Shown in pieces: positions 52,575 to 61,055 of a stretch of DNA of 64,000 nucleotides (position 1 is the first letter of the stretch; each line of letters starts with the position of its first letter). A program made the position numbers and the translations under genes. This DNA is from Corynebacterium sp. Marseille-P3884. GTDB lineage: Bacteria > Actinomycetota > Actinomycetes > Mycobacteriales > Mycobacteriaceae. Location: NCBI RefSeq assembly GCF_017942225.1, contig NZ_JAGKSD010000003.1:124001-188000 (forward strand), given 5' to 3'. A model generated the notes under the pieces. It was given only the letters and a program-made list of their open reading frames with translations. It was not told the origin of the DNA and ran no database searches.

Positions 52575-52648
52575 GGGCTATAGCTCAGTCGGTTAGAGCC
52601 GCGGACTCATAATCCGTTGGTCGCGGGTTCGAGCCCCGCTGGCCCCAC
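52575..52648 (+). tRNA. tRNA with CAU anticodon (tRNA-Ile2 or elongator tRNA-Met)
   Basis: A 74-base cloverleaf. Acceptor GGGGCTA pairs with TGGCCCC; D arm GCTC/GAGC; anticodon stem CGGA/TCCG with loop CTCATAA, anticodon CAT; T arm GCGGG/CCCGC with GTTCGAG. Discriminator A; CCA is not fully encoded (A-C-A follows). The sequence around the anticodon resembles E. coli ileX, favouring tRNA-Ile2 (C34 converted to lysidine), but elongator Met cannot be excluded by eye. Confidence 0.9.
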
Positions 52649-52660
52649 AGATTCAGCTCT

Positions 52661-53662
52661 TTAGAGCTTGACGATCATCTTGCCGGTATTGCCACCGTCG
52701 AAAAGCTCGAGGAACGCATCCGGCATCTTCTCGATGCTCTCGCGCACCGTCGTTTCATAGCTGATGGAGCCATCGACGACGAGCGGCGCGATCTTCTCCT
52801 GAAATTCTTTGGCCAGGTGAGAATACTGGCCGACCACGAAGCCGCGCAGCGTGAGGCATTTGCCGATGGATAGGCCCAGATTGCGCGGCCCTGGTGCCGG
52901 CTCGGTGTCGTTATACTGCGCGATCGCCCCGCACATGGCGATCCGGCCGAACGTGTTCGCGTTAGCGATCGCCGCCTCGAGGTGGTCGCCGCCGACGTTG
53001 TCGAAATAGACATCGATGCCCTCCGGTGCAGCCTTGGCGAGCTGGCCGGAGACGTCGCCGTCCTTGTAATTGAACGCCTCGTCGAAACCGAGCCGACCGG
53101 TGATGTAATCGATCTTCTCTGCGGAACCCGCAGACCCGATCACCTTCGCCGCGCCGAGATGCTTAGCGATCTGCCCAGCCGCCGATCCCACAGCACCCGC
53201 CGCACCCGAGATGAACACGACATCGCCTTCCTTCATCTCGCCGACGGCAGTCAGCCCGACATAAGCAGTCAACCCCGTCAGCCCGAGCATGCCCAGATAC
53301 GCCTCTGCCGGAGCGATACTGGTGTCAATCTTTTCCACCTCGCTCTCGTTCAGAACAGCGTGCGTGCGCCATCCCGCGAAGTGACGCACGGTGTCGCCCA
53401 CCTTGAACGCGTCAGAGCGGGATTCCGTGACAGTGCCGACCGCGGTGCCTGTGAGAGGTTCGTCGATCTGGAACGGCGGGATATAGGAGTTCACGTCATT
53501 CATTCGCCCGCGCATGTAGGGGTCGACGCTGGCGAAGGTGTTCTCGACGAGGATCTGGCCGTCGCTAAGCTCTGGCAGCTCTTTTGTCTCGAGCCGGAAG
53601 TTCTCGCTGGTCGGTGTGCCTTCCGGGCGGGATGCGAGGACCCATTGCTTCGTCGTGGCCAT
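52661..53662 (-). CDS. NADP-dependent oxidoreductase, MDR family (PTGR/CurA-like)
   Basis: A 333-residue zinc-independent medium-chain reductase. It begins WVLASRPEGTPTSENFRLE, has YMRGRMND and the Rossmann site VFISGAAGAVGSAAGQIAKH, then VDVYFDNVGGD, all typical of prostaglandin/2-alkenal reductases. It reduces alpha,beta-unsaturated carbonyls with NADPH. ATG 53662 has AAGGAG upstream; an ATG five codons further up sits on the ribosome binding site. Convergent with the CAU tRNA. Confidence 0.9.
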   Translation of the reverse strand: MATTKQWVLASRPEGTPTSENFRLETKELPELSDGQILVENTFASVDPYMRGRMNDVNSYIPPFQIDEPLTGTAVGTVTESRSDAFKVGDTVRHFAGWRTHAVLNESEVEKIDTSIAPAEAYLGMLGLTGLTAYVGLTAVGEMKEGDVVFISGAAGAVGSAAGQIAKHLGAAKVIGSAGSAEKIDYITGRLGFDEAFNYKDGDVSGQLAKAAPEGIDVYFDNVGGDHLEAAIANANTFGRIAMCGAIAQYNDTEPAPGPRNLGLSIGKCLTLRGFVVGQYSHLAKEFQEKIAPLVVDGSISYETTVRESIEKMPDAFLELFDGGNTGKMIVKL

Positions 53663-53768
53663 GGTGTACTCCTTCATTGTGGATATTCCTTGCCATGGCG
53701 ACTCTAGGTCCGATCAATGCTGTGGGGCCACCTTCCCGCGCAACCACGACTGTTTGGTGCCGACGGCA

Positions 53769-53806
53769 AACACCCCGCTCCAGAGTCGTCCTGGAAGCGG
53801 GGTGTT
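53769..53806 (-). terminator. Terminator of tRNA-Asn
   Basis: AACACCCCGCTCCAG pairs with CTGGAAGCGGGGTGTT (one bulged A) across a short loop. On the minus strand the stem ends GGTGTTT, a short U tail, 10 bases after the tRNA-Asn 3' end. Confidence 0.75.
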
Positions 53807-53815
53807 CGCGATTTG

Positions 53816-53888
53816 CTCCTCCAACTGGGCTCGAACCAGTGACCCTTCGATTAACAGTCGAATGCTCTGCCAACTGAGCTATGGAGGA
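53816..53888 (-). tRNA. tRNA-Asn (GTT)
   Basis: A 73-base cloverleaf on the minus strand: acceptor TCCTCCA/TGGAGGA, D arm GCTC/GAGC, anticodon stem TTCGA/TCGAA with loop CTGTTAA and anticodon GTT, T arm CTGG-type stem with GTTCGAG, discriminator G. CCA is not encoded. Promoter and terminator are both visible around it. Confidence 0.95.
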
Positions 53889-53925
53889 ATATCGTTGCGT
53901 TGCTTGCGCTGTGCAACGAGATGTA

Positions 53926-53955
53926 AATATAGCGCGGGTTGTTCGCAATGCCCAA
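53926..53955 (-). promoter_or_regulatory. Predicted promoter of tRNA-Asn
   Basis: On the minus strand TTGGGC (complement of 53950-53955) and TATATT (complement of 53926-53931) with an 18-base spacer. The start would lie about 30 bases before the tRNA. Apart from this, the tRNA and its terminator, 53,663-54,125 holds no gene that I can support. Confidence 0.55.
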
Positions 53956-54125
53956 ATCGCCAGGTTGATGGTGGTATTAGGGTAGCCGAGCGGACATGTT
54001 GATTCCGGTTGATGGACTGACGGGCGCTGACGTTTTTGGGGTTGGCGCAGCAGTCGCGCTTGGGGTGCGGGGAGTCGCGCTATTTGCCCCGAAATGACCG
54101 GGGTTACTGGGATAGGGTGGTGGCT

Positions 54126-54731
54126 ATGAAGAAACCGATGCTTGCTCTCAGTGTCGCCGCCGCCGTCACCACGTCCGCTGTTGTTGCTCCTACCACCTCT
54201 GCTGAGGAGGCCGAGCAGACTACTGAAACTGGCTCTTCGTCGAATTCGGTGGAAGCCGAAGGGTCGTCGCTAAGCACGGGCGCGATTGTGGGCATCACGC
54301 TCGGCGTGCTGGCCGCTGTTGGCGCCGGCGGCTACTTCGCGTTGCAGCAAGGTTGGCTGAAGCTGCCGGAAGGGATTGACCCGGCCAAGGGGCTGGGCGA
54401 CCTGCTTCCGGGGCTGGCGAAAAAGCCTGAGGCGAAGGGCTCGTGCGCGCCACAGGCATTCGACGCAGTGGTGCCGGAATGGCCGCACTTCACGGGAACA
54501 ACGGTGAGGTTCTGTGACGGCAAGTGGGCCATCGCGGGCGCGAACCAGACGGACTGGATCCTTTACTTCAAAAACTCCAACGGCAAGTGGGCCGTGCTCC
54601 CCACCGCGGGGACTAAGCAGGGAGGCATGCAGCGCGGGTGCTACAACGGCATCACCTTGCGCGAGCAAGGGGCACCCGAAGAGTTCATCCGTCAGGCACC
54701 GATCTGCACGCCGGCGGAGATTGGGAAGTAG
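54126..54731 (+). CDS. Exported membrane-anchored protein of unknown function
   Basis: A 201-residue protein: signal peptide (MKKPMLALSVAAAVTTSAVV, then APTTSAEE), Ser/Glu-rich stretch, a Gly/Ala-rich membrane helix (GAIVGITLGVLAAVGAGGYF) ending ALQQGWL, then a globular domain with four cysteines (GSCAPQAF, RFCDGKW, RGCYNG, PICTPAE). Start ATG 54126, 7 nt after TAGGGT. The anchor ending in QQG recurs in the protein at 62,974. A corynebacterial surface protein with no family I recognise. Confidence 0.75.
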   Translation: MKKPMLALSVAAAVTTSAVVAPTTSAEEAEQTTETGSSSNSVEAEGSSLSTGAIVGITLGVLAAVGAGGYFALQQGWLKLPEGIDPAKGLGDLLPGLAKKPEAKGSCAPQAFDAVVPEWPHFTGTTVRFCDGKWAIAGANQTDWILYFKNSNGKWAVLPTAGTKQGGMQRGCYNGITLREQGAPEEFIRQAPICTPAEIGK

Positions 54732-54856
54732 GGGGCTTTCCCAGCAGGTGGGCAGCTCCTCCACCTCGGTACTTCCAGGGAAAATGCGGGACGAAGTCAC
54801 CTTGCTTAGGGTATCCCGTAAATGGCCGTAGATGTCTCTGTGGGAGGACCGCTTCG

Positions 54857-55651
54857 ATGAAGTCTCGTAAGACTAGGGCGGGAATGGCAATCGCCCTTTC
54901 CTGCTCGCTCGCGCTCGGCACTGCGAATGCTGCGCCGGCTCATGCTCAAATTGATCACTCGAAGGTAGCCGAGGTTGTTACGCGCTATGCACAGCCACGT
55001 GTCGACCTTTCGAACCCGATTCACATCGACGGGCAGCACGTGGTGATTCTCGGTAATCGCTACTCGCTGGTCGAGGCGGGTGCACTCGCTGCGCAGGTGG
55101 CGATTGGTGGAGCGGTGGTAATCGCTGCTCTGGTTTCGAGCGCGCGGGCATGCGGAAGTTCGGAGGTTTCGGCGGCAGAGCTGAGCTCGTGCCTGGGTGA
55201 AGGCTTAAACATCATCCCCGCCACGGTCAAGACTTCGCCTGAATACGCGAAGGGTACGCCGCTCTCCGGGCGTGGAGTTCGAAAAGATGACATGGAAGGC
55301 TTTGGCCCGTATTCGCTCGGGGGCAAAACCTACAACGACTCGCTGGTAACCACTGGTCACTTCAGCGGCTGGGGAACCAGGTACTTTGCATTCGACGGTA
55401 GCGACGTCGACGGATTTGGTGCGGTCGTCGGTATCCAAGACCAGGGCAATGGCCGTTCGGGCCCGCTGCCCGCAAAGGATGGCAAATCTGTCGAGAGCGT
55501 GGAAATTCAGGCTGGGAAGCCACAGTACGTCGAGCACAAGTTCACGGAGCGTGGCAGCAAAGTCGAGGTTGAAATCGTTGGCATGGAAGCCAATGGTTCT
55601 CGTATGAATGCCCACGGTGGTCTGGTTATCGGCACACCGCGAGTGTGGTAG
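54857..55651 (+). CDS. Secreted protein of unknown function
   Basis: A 264-residue exported protein with signal peptide (MKSRKTRAGMAIALSCSLAL, cleavage near AHAQ). A hydrophobic Ala-rich stretch (AGALAAQVAIGGAVVIAALV) lies near 75-95; two cysteines follow (RACGSSE; LSSCLGE). The C-terminal half is polar, Gly-rich and probably beta-structured. GGGAGGA precedes the ATG; the long upstream extension of this frame overlaps the previous gene and is rejected. A terminator follows immediately. Confidence 0.75.
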   Translation: MKSRKTRAGMAIALSCSLALGTANAAPAHAQIDHSKVAEVVTRYAQPRVDLSNPIHIDGQHVVILGNRYSLVEAGALAAQVAIGGAVVIAALVSSARACGSSEVSAAELSSCLGEGLNIIPATVKTSPEYAKGTPLSGRGVRKDDMEGFGPYSLGGKTYNDSLVTTGHFSGWGTRYFAFDGSDVDGFGAVVGIQDQGNGRSGPLPAKDGKSVESVEIQAGKPQYVEHKFTERGSKVEVEIVGMEANGSRMNAHGGLVIGTPRVW

Positions 55652-55659
55652 CCACGCGC

Positions 55660-55717
55660 TCGTCGCCAAGCGAAAAGGCGCTGGGAGGAGATCCCAGCGC
55701 CTTTTGTCGTGCAGGTG
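55660..55717. repeat. 58-base direct repeat, copy A (contains terminator)
   Basis: Identical to 57731-57788. It contains a perfect terminator stem, AAAAGGCGCTGGGA at 55673-55686 and TCCCAGCGCCTTTT at 55692-55705, usable on both strands: for the secreted-protein gene on the left and for the minus-strand cassette on the right. Copy B sits just after abgT. Confidence 0.93.
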
Positions 55718-55724
55718 ACTAACC

Positions 55725-55834
55725 CTCGTAGCTCCATCGGGGAGCCCGGACCGAGTGGGATGCCCAGAAAGTGCCAGATCAGGAAGAAGAGGAACCTGCC
55801 GATCAGCATCGGACACCACGTAATGGGCGAGCAG
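55725..55834 (-). pseudogene. Remnant of an abgT 3' end
   Basis: On the minus strand this encodes GRFLFFLIWHFLGIPLGPGSP, clearly homologous to GWFLFFLAWYFLGIPLGPGAP at the end of the AbgT gene at 57,792. Upstream residues (LAHYVVS) match LALPYSIA after a one-base frameshift. The stop codon is lost. Homology ends next to the XRE-ImmA gene. The nucleotide divergence from the resident copy contrasts with the identical 58-base repeat beside it. Confidence 0.82.
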
Positions 55835-56992
55835 TTAAGACTTGACTATGCGGAGGTTCGGCCGGTGCGAAGATGCAGAGGCGGGTGCGCTGGGCACCTT
55901 GGGACCTAGGCCCGGAACCGCGCTTGCTGCTGCGTTGAGGGTGAGGAAATTGAGGTCTTGCACCGGGATGTGAGTTGCGTCGGCGATGCTGCGGGCAGTC
56001 TGACCACCTTCCGGGCTAAACACGAAGTCGAAGACCCGCGACCTTTCATACTGTAGATCGCTGCCAGGCTCGCTGGTTCGGAATCCACGGCTGGAAAGTA
56101 TCCCAGCGTACTGACGATATTGGCTGTCGCTCAGTTTGCCTGCATTGAAAACTGCCATGAGTGCGGCCATCGCGGATACTTTTAGTTTGGATTTGAGCCT
56201 GAGAATATCGTCAAGGCTTGGGTACAGTCGAAGGTTTGCGTGAATCACGTCGGTCGGGATGAGAAACTCAGAGGCGAACTCGTTTGCTTCGGTCTCCCTA
56301 TCGGTACTGGAATCCGGGTCGCTCCTACTGTGCAGGAGTAAGTGGCCAAGCTCGTGTGCTAGGTCGAAACGTGTGCCTTCCGGGGTCCGTCTGCGTGCCA
56401 GAAAAATGAATGGCTGATCGTCCCCCCATAAAGAAAATGCATCGACAGCTGATGCCGCTGGGGGCAGGCCGATCACCGTTACTCCCTTCGATTCGGCAAG
56501 CTGAATCGAGTTGGGAATGGCCATGTCCCCCAAAGCCCAAACGGATCGCACGTAGCGTGCAGCTTCTGCAGGGGCTATGCCAGTGAGATCGGGGATGTCA
56601 GGGGAGGGATAGTTGAAATGGGAGCGGAGCCAATTCAGTAAAATTTTCGCGTTAACTCCGGAAGAGATCGCCGCAAGCTTCTGCCGCTGCGTTGCGCGAC
56701 TGCCCGCGCGGAAGAGGGTGCGTTCCAGTGAAGGAATGTCGACTTCGTCTGCTGTAAAAAAATCCGGTGGAAAGTCTAAAGCCGAGACAAGAAGCTCAAG
56801 GAGAGCTTCGACTTTCGCAGCAGGTGGCCCGTCGACCTCCCATTTCGAAAGTGTTGACGGCGATATCCCGATACGATTCGCCAAATCGGCCTTTGTCAAC
56901 CCTCTCCTCAATCGGGCGACCTGGAGGCGCGACGGGGAAATGCGCTGACCATTAGCTCCCCGCCGCTCGGGAGATACTGAAGTCAATTCCAT
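55835..56992 (-). CDS. XRE-family HTH regulator fused to ImmA/IrrE metallopeptidase
   Basis: A 385-residue protein. HTH near 26-46 (LTKADLANRIGISPSTLSKW) and a zincin motif FDLAHELGHLLLH near 210, followed by the third-ligand Glu region ETEANEFASEFLIP. Such proteins are paired regulators in which the protease relieves repression, known from ICE/phage immunity (ImmA) and DNA damage response (IrrE). I chose ATG 56992; it overlaps the upstream partner gene by 41 bases. Co-directional with that partner and flanked by direct repeats. Confidence 0.88.
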   Translation of the reverse strand: MELTSVSPERRGANGQRISPSRLQVARLRRGLTKADLANRIGISPSTLSKWEVDGPPAAKVEALLELLVSALDFPPDFFTADEVDIPSLERTLFRAGSRATQRQKLAAISSGVNAKILLNWLRSHFNYPSPDIPDLTGIAPAEAARYVRSVWALGDMAIPNSIQLAESKGVTVIGLPPAASAVDAFSLWGDDQPFIFLARRRTPEGTRFDLAHELGHLLLHSRSDPDSSTDRETEANEFASEFLIPTDVIHANLRLYPSLDDILRLKSKLKVSAMAALMAVFNAGKLSDSQYRQYAGILSSRGFRTSEPGSDLQYERSRVFDFVFSPEGGQTARSIADATHIPVQDLNFLTLNAAASAVPGLGPKVPSAPASASSHRPNLRIVKS

Positions 56993-57638
56993 CGTCCTCG
57001 CTGCTAAATAGGTCAGGTTGCACGTTGGCGGAATCCAACCGGATCGCCTCAAGTAGTACTCGTACGCTCCAAGCGTATACCTTTCCATTATCGGTTAAGG
57101 CAGAAGGGCGAGAGAATTCGCACCGGAGCTCTTGAGTTGCCTCGTCGTAGTAATACAAGAGAAGCCATTCGCCTTGCGGGGGCAATTCAGCGGCGTTATT
57201 CGAGACCTCTCCCAAGTCGAACAGTCCTAGGGAGATTGTGAGACCGTTCATCGCATTCACCGAGTCGATTGTCGCTTTACCCTTGGGTCTCGCTACGTCG
57301 GGTGTACCGATTTCAAGACCGGTAGCTGCATTCCCACCTGCAGCGACGAACCTTATCTTTTGCTCAGCGTTTTCAATCAGTGGGCGATTGTCGGGGTTGT
57401 CCAAGGTCCACTGACCGCCCGCGCGGAAGGAACGTCGAATTTCGGCGTTGGTTTCGGCCCATTGATAATATCCGGGTGCAGTAACGGGGTGAAACTCGCT
57501 GCAGTTCCGGCGTTGAGCGAAACCGACCTGTAGACCGTTCGTCAAAAGGTCTACCTCGATGTCCCTTTGTGCCAGATACTGGGCTGCCTTGGACGGCGGG
57601 ATGATGATCGGTTCCCGGATTGGTTGGCGCTGTTCCAT
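56952..57638 (-). CDS. Hypothetical partner protein of the XRE-ImmA cassette
   Basis: A 228-residue protein that I do not recognise. It is soluble and mixed alpha/beta, with FAQRRNCSEFHPVTAPGYYQ and GEWLLLYYYDEATQELRCEF as notable stretches. Its gene is upstream of and overlaps the XRE-ImmA gene by 41 bases, so the two are made together. By analogy with other XRE-ImmA modules it may be the effector or the target of the protease. ATG 57638 has AAGGAGAGC-type sequence close upstream. Confidence 0.78.
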   Translation of the reverse strand: MEQRQPIREPIIIPPSKAAQYLAQRDIEVDLLTNGLQVGFAQRRNCSEFHPVTAPGYYQWAETNAEIRRSFRAGGQWTLDNPDNRPLIENAEQKIRFVAAGGNAATGLEIGTPDVARPKGKATIDSVNAMNGLTISLGLFDLGEVSNNAAELPPQGEWLLLYYYDEATQELRCEFSRPSALTDNGKVYAWSVRVLLEAIRLDSANVQPDLFSSEDDGIDFSISRAAGS

Positions 57639-57730
57639 ATTGCTCTCCTTCTCATTGGGGTTGAGTTATCGTAGCAACCCGTTGCGACACGGGAGGCCGA
57701 TTTCGACGTTATGTTCGAACGGTCGCGCAG

Positions 57731-57788
57731 TCGTCGCCAAGCGAAAAGGCGCTGGGAGGAGATCCCAGCGCCTTTTGTCGTGCAGGTG
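57731..57788. repeat. 58-base direct repeat, copy B (contains abgT terminator)
   Basis: Identical to 55660-55717. The terminator stem lies at 57744-57776, 15 bases after the abgT stop. Together the copies enclose the two-gene XRE-ImmA cassette and the abgT remnant. Confidence 0.93.
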
Positions 57789-57791
57789 TGA

Positions 57792-59421
57792 CTACACCTG
57801 GTAACCCATCGGCGCGCCGGGGCCGAGCGGGATACCGAGGAAGTACCAGGCGAGGAAGAACAGGAACCAGCCAGCGCACATGGCGATGGAGTAGGGCAGG
57901 GCGAGGGACATCAGGGTGCCCACACCGGCCTTCTTGTAGTACTTCTGCAGGAACGTCAGGGCGACGGCGAAGTACGGGGACATCGGGGTGATGATGTTGG
58001 ACGGGGAGTCGCCGATACGGAACAGCATCTGGCTGACTTCGGGGGAGACACCGACGTACATCATCATCGGCACGACCACGGGCGCCATGAGGGCCCACTG
58101 GGCGGAGCCAGAGGTGATGAAGAGGTTGAGCAGCGCGACCATGAGCACGAACGCGGCGAAAAGCAGGACGTTCGGCAGGTTCCACGTCTGGAGGAGCTCA
58201 GCGCCGCGGATCGCCGTCCACGAGCCGAGGTTCGACCACTGGAACCACGCGAGGAACTGGGAGACGGCGAAGAAGAGCACCATCATGGGCAGCAAGGTTT
58301 CCAGGCCCTTGGCCATGAAGGCCGGGATGTCCGAGGCGGACTTCACGGTGCCGACGATGAGGCCGTAGACCAGGCCGCAGAGGAAGAACGCCAGGGCGAT
58401 CGGCACGGCGATGGCCTGGATGAGCGGGGACTGCATGAAGCCCTCGTCGGGGCGTGCGAAGGGGGAACCGGGGATGAACAGTAGGGCGAAGTAGACGGCC
58501 AAAAACGCCAGCAGCGCGACGCCAGACCAGATCAGACCCTTTTGCTCCAGGGGTGACAGGGCGAGGTCGTCTTGTGAGGCGCCCTCAGAGTCACTGTCAG
58601 AGTCCGAAGAAGCATTGGAGTCAGCATCATCCGGCTGCGTGTCGTCGTCGAAGGCGAGTTCGGAGGTGTCGATGTGGTCGTCGTCGATAAGCTGCTTGGC
58701 TTTCTTGTCCACGTAAAACTCGGTGACGGCCGTGATGATCAGCGACAGGACCACGGCGGACGGGATGACGAAGAAGATGTTGGCGAGGGGGGGAGACGAC
58801 GTAGGCTTCGTCGACAAGCTGTGCCGCGGATGTGGAGATGCCGGCGAGCAGGAGGTCGGTGATATTGAGGATCAGCGACGAGTTGAAGCCTGCGGACGAC
58901 GCCGCGAACGCGACCATCGCGCCGACGATCGGGGAGCGGCCGACCGCGTAGAAGGCCATCGCGCCGAGCGGAATGATGATCACGTAGATCGCGTCGGACG
59001 CGACGGAGCCGGTCACGCCCGCGAGTGCCACCATGAACGTGAGCATCTTCGGGCTGACGCGCACCACCATGCGGCGCACCAGCGCAGACAAGAGGCCAGC
59101 TTTTTCGGCGACGGAGACGCCGAGCATGACCGCGAGGATCACGCCGAGCGGCGGGAAGCTGATGAAATTCTCCACCGCGTCCGACACCATGCGCGACAGA
59201 TTCTCAGCCGTCAGCAGGTTCTCCACGTGGATTTCTTCGCCGGATGACGGGTCGATGGCGCTCAGTCCCGCGTGGCTCGCCAGCCACGACGACACCGCCA
59301 CAAAGCCCGACAGAATCACGAATAGCCAGAACGGGTCGGGCAGCTTATTGCCGATCTTTTCGATCCAGCCGAGGAAGCCCGCTGAGTCATTCTTGCGCTT
59401 GGTCGTCGTCGTTGCGCTCAT
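57792..59421 (-). pseudogene. abgT: AbgT-family p-aminobenzoyl-glutamate transporter, frameshifted
   Basis: Two overlapping frames together give one AbgT protein of about 542 residues. The N-terminal part (GFLGWIEKIGNKLPDPFWLF; VTGSVASDAIYVIIIPLGAM) and the C-terminal part (GDSPSNIITPMSPYFAVALT) are both well conserved. The shift lies at a run of seven C on the minus strand (58787-58793); six C would restore VVSPLANIFFV. It is either a recent mutation, a phase-variable tract or a sequencing error. The ATG lies 7 nt after TAAGCT. Imports p-aminobenzoyl-glutamate or exports antifolates in relatives. Confidence 0.85.
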
Positions 59422-59502
59422 GGACGGCAGCTTACAAGAGCATGCGCGTCAGTTTCGGAAAAGCGTCCACATGGCATTGCTTATCGACGTATCGTTTCCC
59501 CC

Positions 59503-60183
59503 ATGAAACTCCCTTCCGCCTTCCTCGTTGCTGCCCTGACCTTCTCCGTTTTCGTCCCCGTTTCTGCAGCGTCCACCGCCACTGCCGCCGAGACTCCCTC
59601 CGGCGCTCCCGCCAGTGAGACCGGCACCTGCTCGATTACGTACACCGCCGCCGAGATCCCCGCGATCGCCGCCGAGAAGCTCTGGTTGGCGCACTACAAC
59701 GACATGACATGGCGTGACGCGTTGAGGGAGTACAACTCCCGCAAAGCTGAGCTGTCCCGCAACCTCGACAGCGGTGAGGCCACGGCTGAGCTCGTCGGCA
59801 CCCTGCCTTTGAAAGACGAAGGGGAGACCGCGACGGGTTCGTCCGTTTTCGGCAAGCTTTTCGACGGCACCAGCTCCTTATCCCCCGAGCGCACCGGCCA
59901 CGTGCCTTATGACGCCCTCGCGTTCATGTACAACGCCGACGACTGGCGCACCAAGGTCGTCGAAGCCGGTTGTCCTGATGCCGACGAGCGCCCCGCACCT
60001 CCCGAGGAAGTCCACGAGGTGACCGTCCCCGAAGGATCCGCCGTCGCGCCGAAGGAGTGGCAGGGCGCCCTCGTCGGCGTTCTTGCCCTGCTCGGTCTCA
60101 TCGCAGGGGGCATCGCAGTCGCGCCGCAGCTGACCCAGTTGGCGAAGCTCCCGCAGCTTCCTTCGCTGCCGCAGCTGCCGTAA
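59503..60183 (+). CDS. Exported protein with C-terminal membrane anchor
   Basis: A 226-residue protein with signal peptide (MKLPSAFLVAALTFSVFVPV, AxA site near TAAE), an extracytoplasmic domain with two cysteines (GTCSITYTAAEIPAIAAEKL; EAGCPDADE) and a C-terminal helix (GALVGVLALLGLIAGGIAVA) followed by a Leu/Pro/Gln tail (LAKLPQLPSLPQLP). ATG 59503 lies 7 nt after TATCGT with no Shine-Dalgarno. No recognised family; probably a corynebacterial cell-envelope protein. Confidence 0.78.
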   Translation: MKLPSAFLVAALTFSVFVPVSAASTATAAETPSGAPASETGTCSITYTAAEIPAIAAEKLWLAHYNDMTWRDALREYNSRKAELSRNLDSGEATAELVGTLPLKDEGETATGSSVFGKLFDGTSSLSPERTGHVPYDALAFMYNADDWRTKVVEAGCPDADERPAPPEEVHEVTVPEGSAVAPKEWQGALVGVLALLGLIAGGIAVAPQLTQLAKLPQLPSLPQLP

Positions 60184-60205
60184 ATCCCGCGCTAGGCTGG
60201 CGGGC

Positions 60206-61042
60206 ATGGAACTCGCCCCGCACCTTGAAAACTGGCCCGCCGACACCGTCGCCGCCGCACTGATCGCGCCAGGCGCAGCAGCCGATGAGCCCAGTACCTT
60301 CGGAGATCAGGAGCATGTCTTCGAGCTCGCTAGCGTGACTAAGCTGCTCGCCGCGTACGCGTTCCTCATGGCTGTCGAGGAAGGAGTCTTCGAGCTGGAC
60401 ACCCCGTGCGGGCCGGAGGGATCGACGGTGCGGCACCTGCTCGCGCACACGTCGGGCGTCGGCTTCGACACCCGCGAGCCGCAGAAGCCGGTTGGGGAGC
60501 GCCGCATCTATTCGTCGGCCGGCTACGAGATTCTCGCGGAGCGCCTCGAGGAGGAGACCGGCATGACATTCGCCGAGTACGCCGCCCAAGGTGTCTTCGA
60601 GCCCCTCGGCATGAGTTCGACCGAGATCTACGGTTCGGCGGGGCACGGGGGGAGGTCGAACGTCGATAATTTGCTCTCTTTTGCGCGCGAACTCCTCGCA
60701 CCCACGCTTATCGACGAAACCACCCTCCGCGACGCCTTCACCAACCAGTTCGGCGATGTCCGCGGCATTGTCCCCGGCTACGGCATGCAAAAGCCTTGTC
60801 CCTGGGGCTTAGGCTTTGAAATCAAGGCTGATAAAGACCCCCACTGGACCGGCGACGGCATGCCCGAAGACACCGTCGGCCACTTCGGCATGGCAGGCAC
60901 CTACCTGTGGGTCGTGCCCGCCTGGTCCACATCGCGCGCCGCTGGTTCAGCCATGGTCGCGCTCACCGACCGCGAATTCGGCGATTGGGCTAAACCCCTG
61001 TGGCAAGAAACCAATACCAGCATTTTCGCCGAGCTAGTTTAG
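60206..61042 (+). CDS. Serine hydrolase of the beta-lactamase family (class C fold)
   Basis: A 278-residue protein with the penicillin-binding fold. SxxK is SVTK in FELASVTKLLAAYAF; the Tyr motif is YSSAGYEILAERLEE; HFGMAGT near the end takes the place of KTG. No signal peptide is seen, so it is likely cytoplasmic and not a classical beta-lactamase; esterase or peptidase activity is more likely. ATG 60206 lies 7 nt after TAGGCT. It ends 13 bases before the channel gene. Confidence 0.87.
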   Translation: MELAPHLENWPADTVAAALIAPGAAADEPSTFGDQEHVFELASVTKLLAAYAFLMAVEEGVFELDTPCGPEGSTVRHLLAHTSGVGFDTREPQKPVGERRIYSSAGYEILAERLEEETGMTFAEYAAQGVFEPLGMSSTEIYGSAGHGGRSNVDNLLSFARELLAPTLIDETTLRDAFTNQFGDVRGIVPGYGMQKPCPWGLGFEIKADKDPHWTGDGMPEDTVGHFGMAGTYLWVVPAWSTSRAAGSAMVALTDREFGDWAKPLWQETNTSIFAELV

Positions 61043-61055
61043 CTACGATACATGC

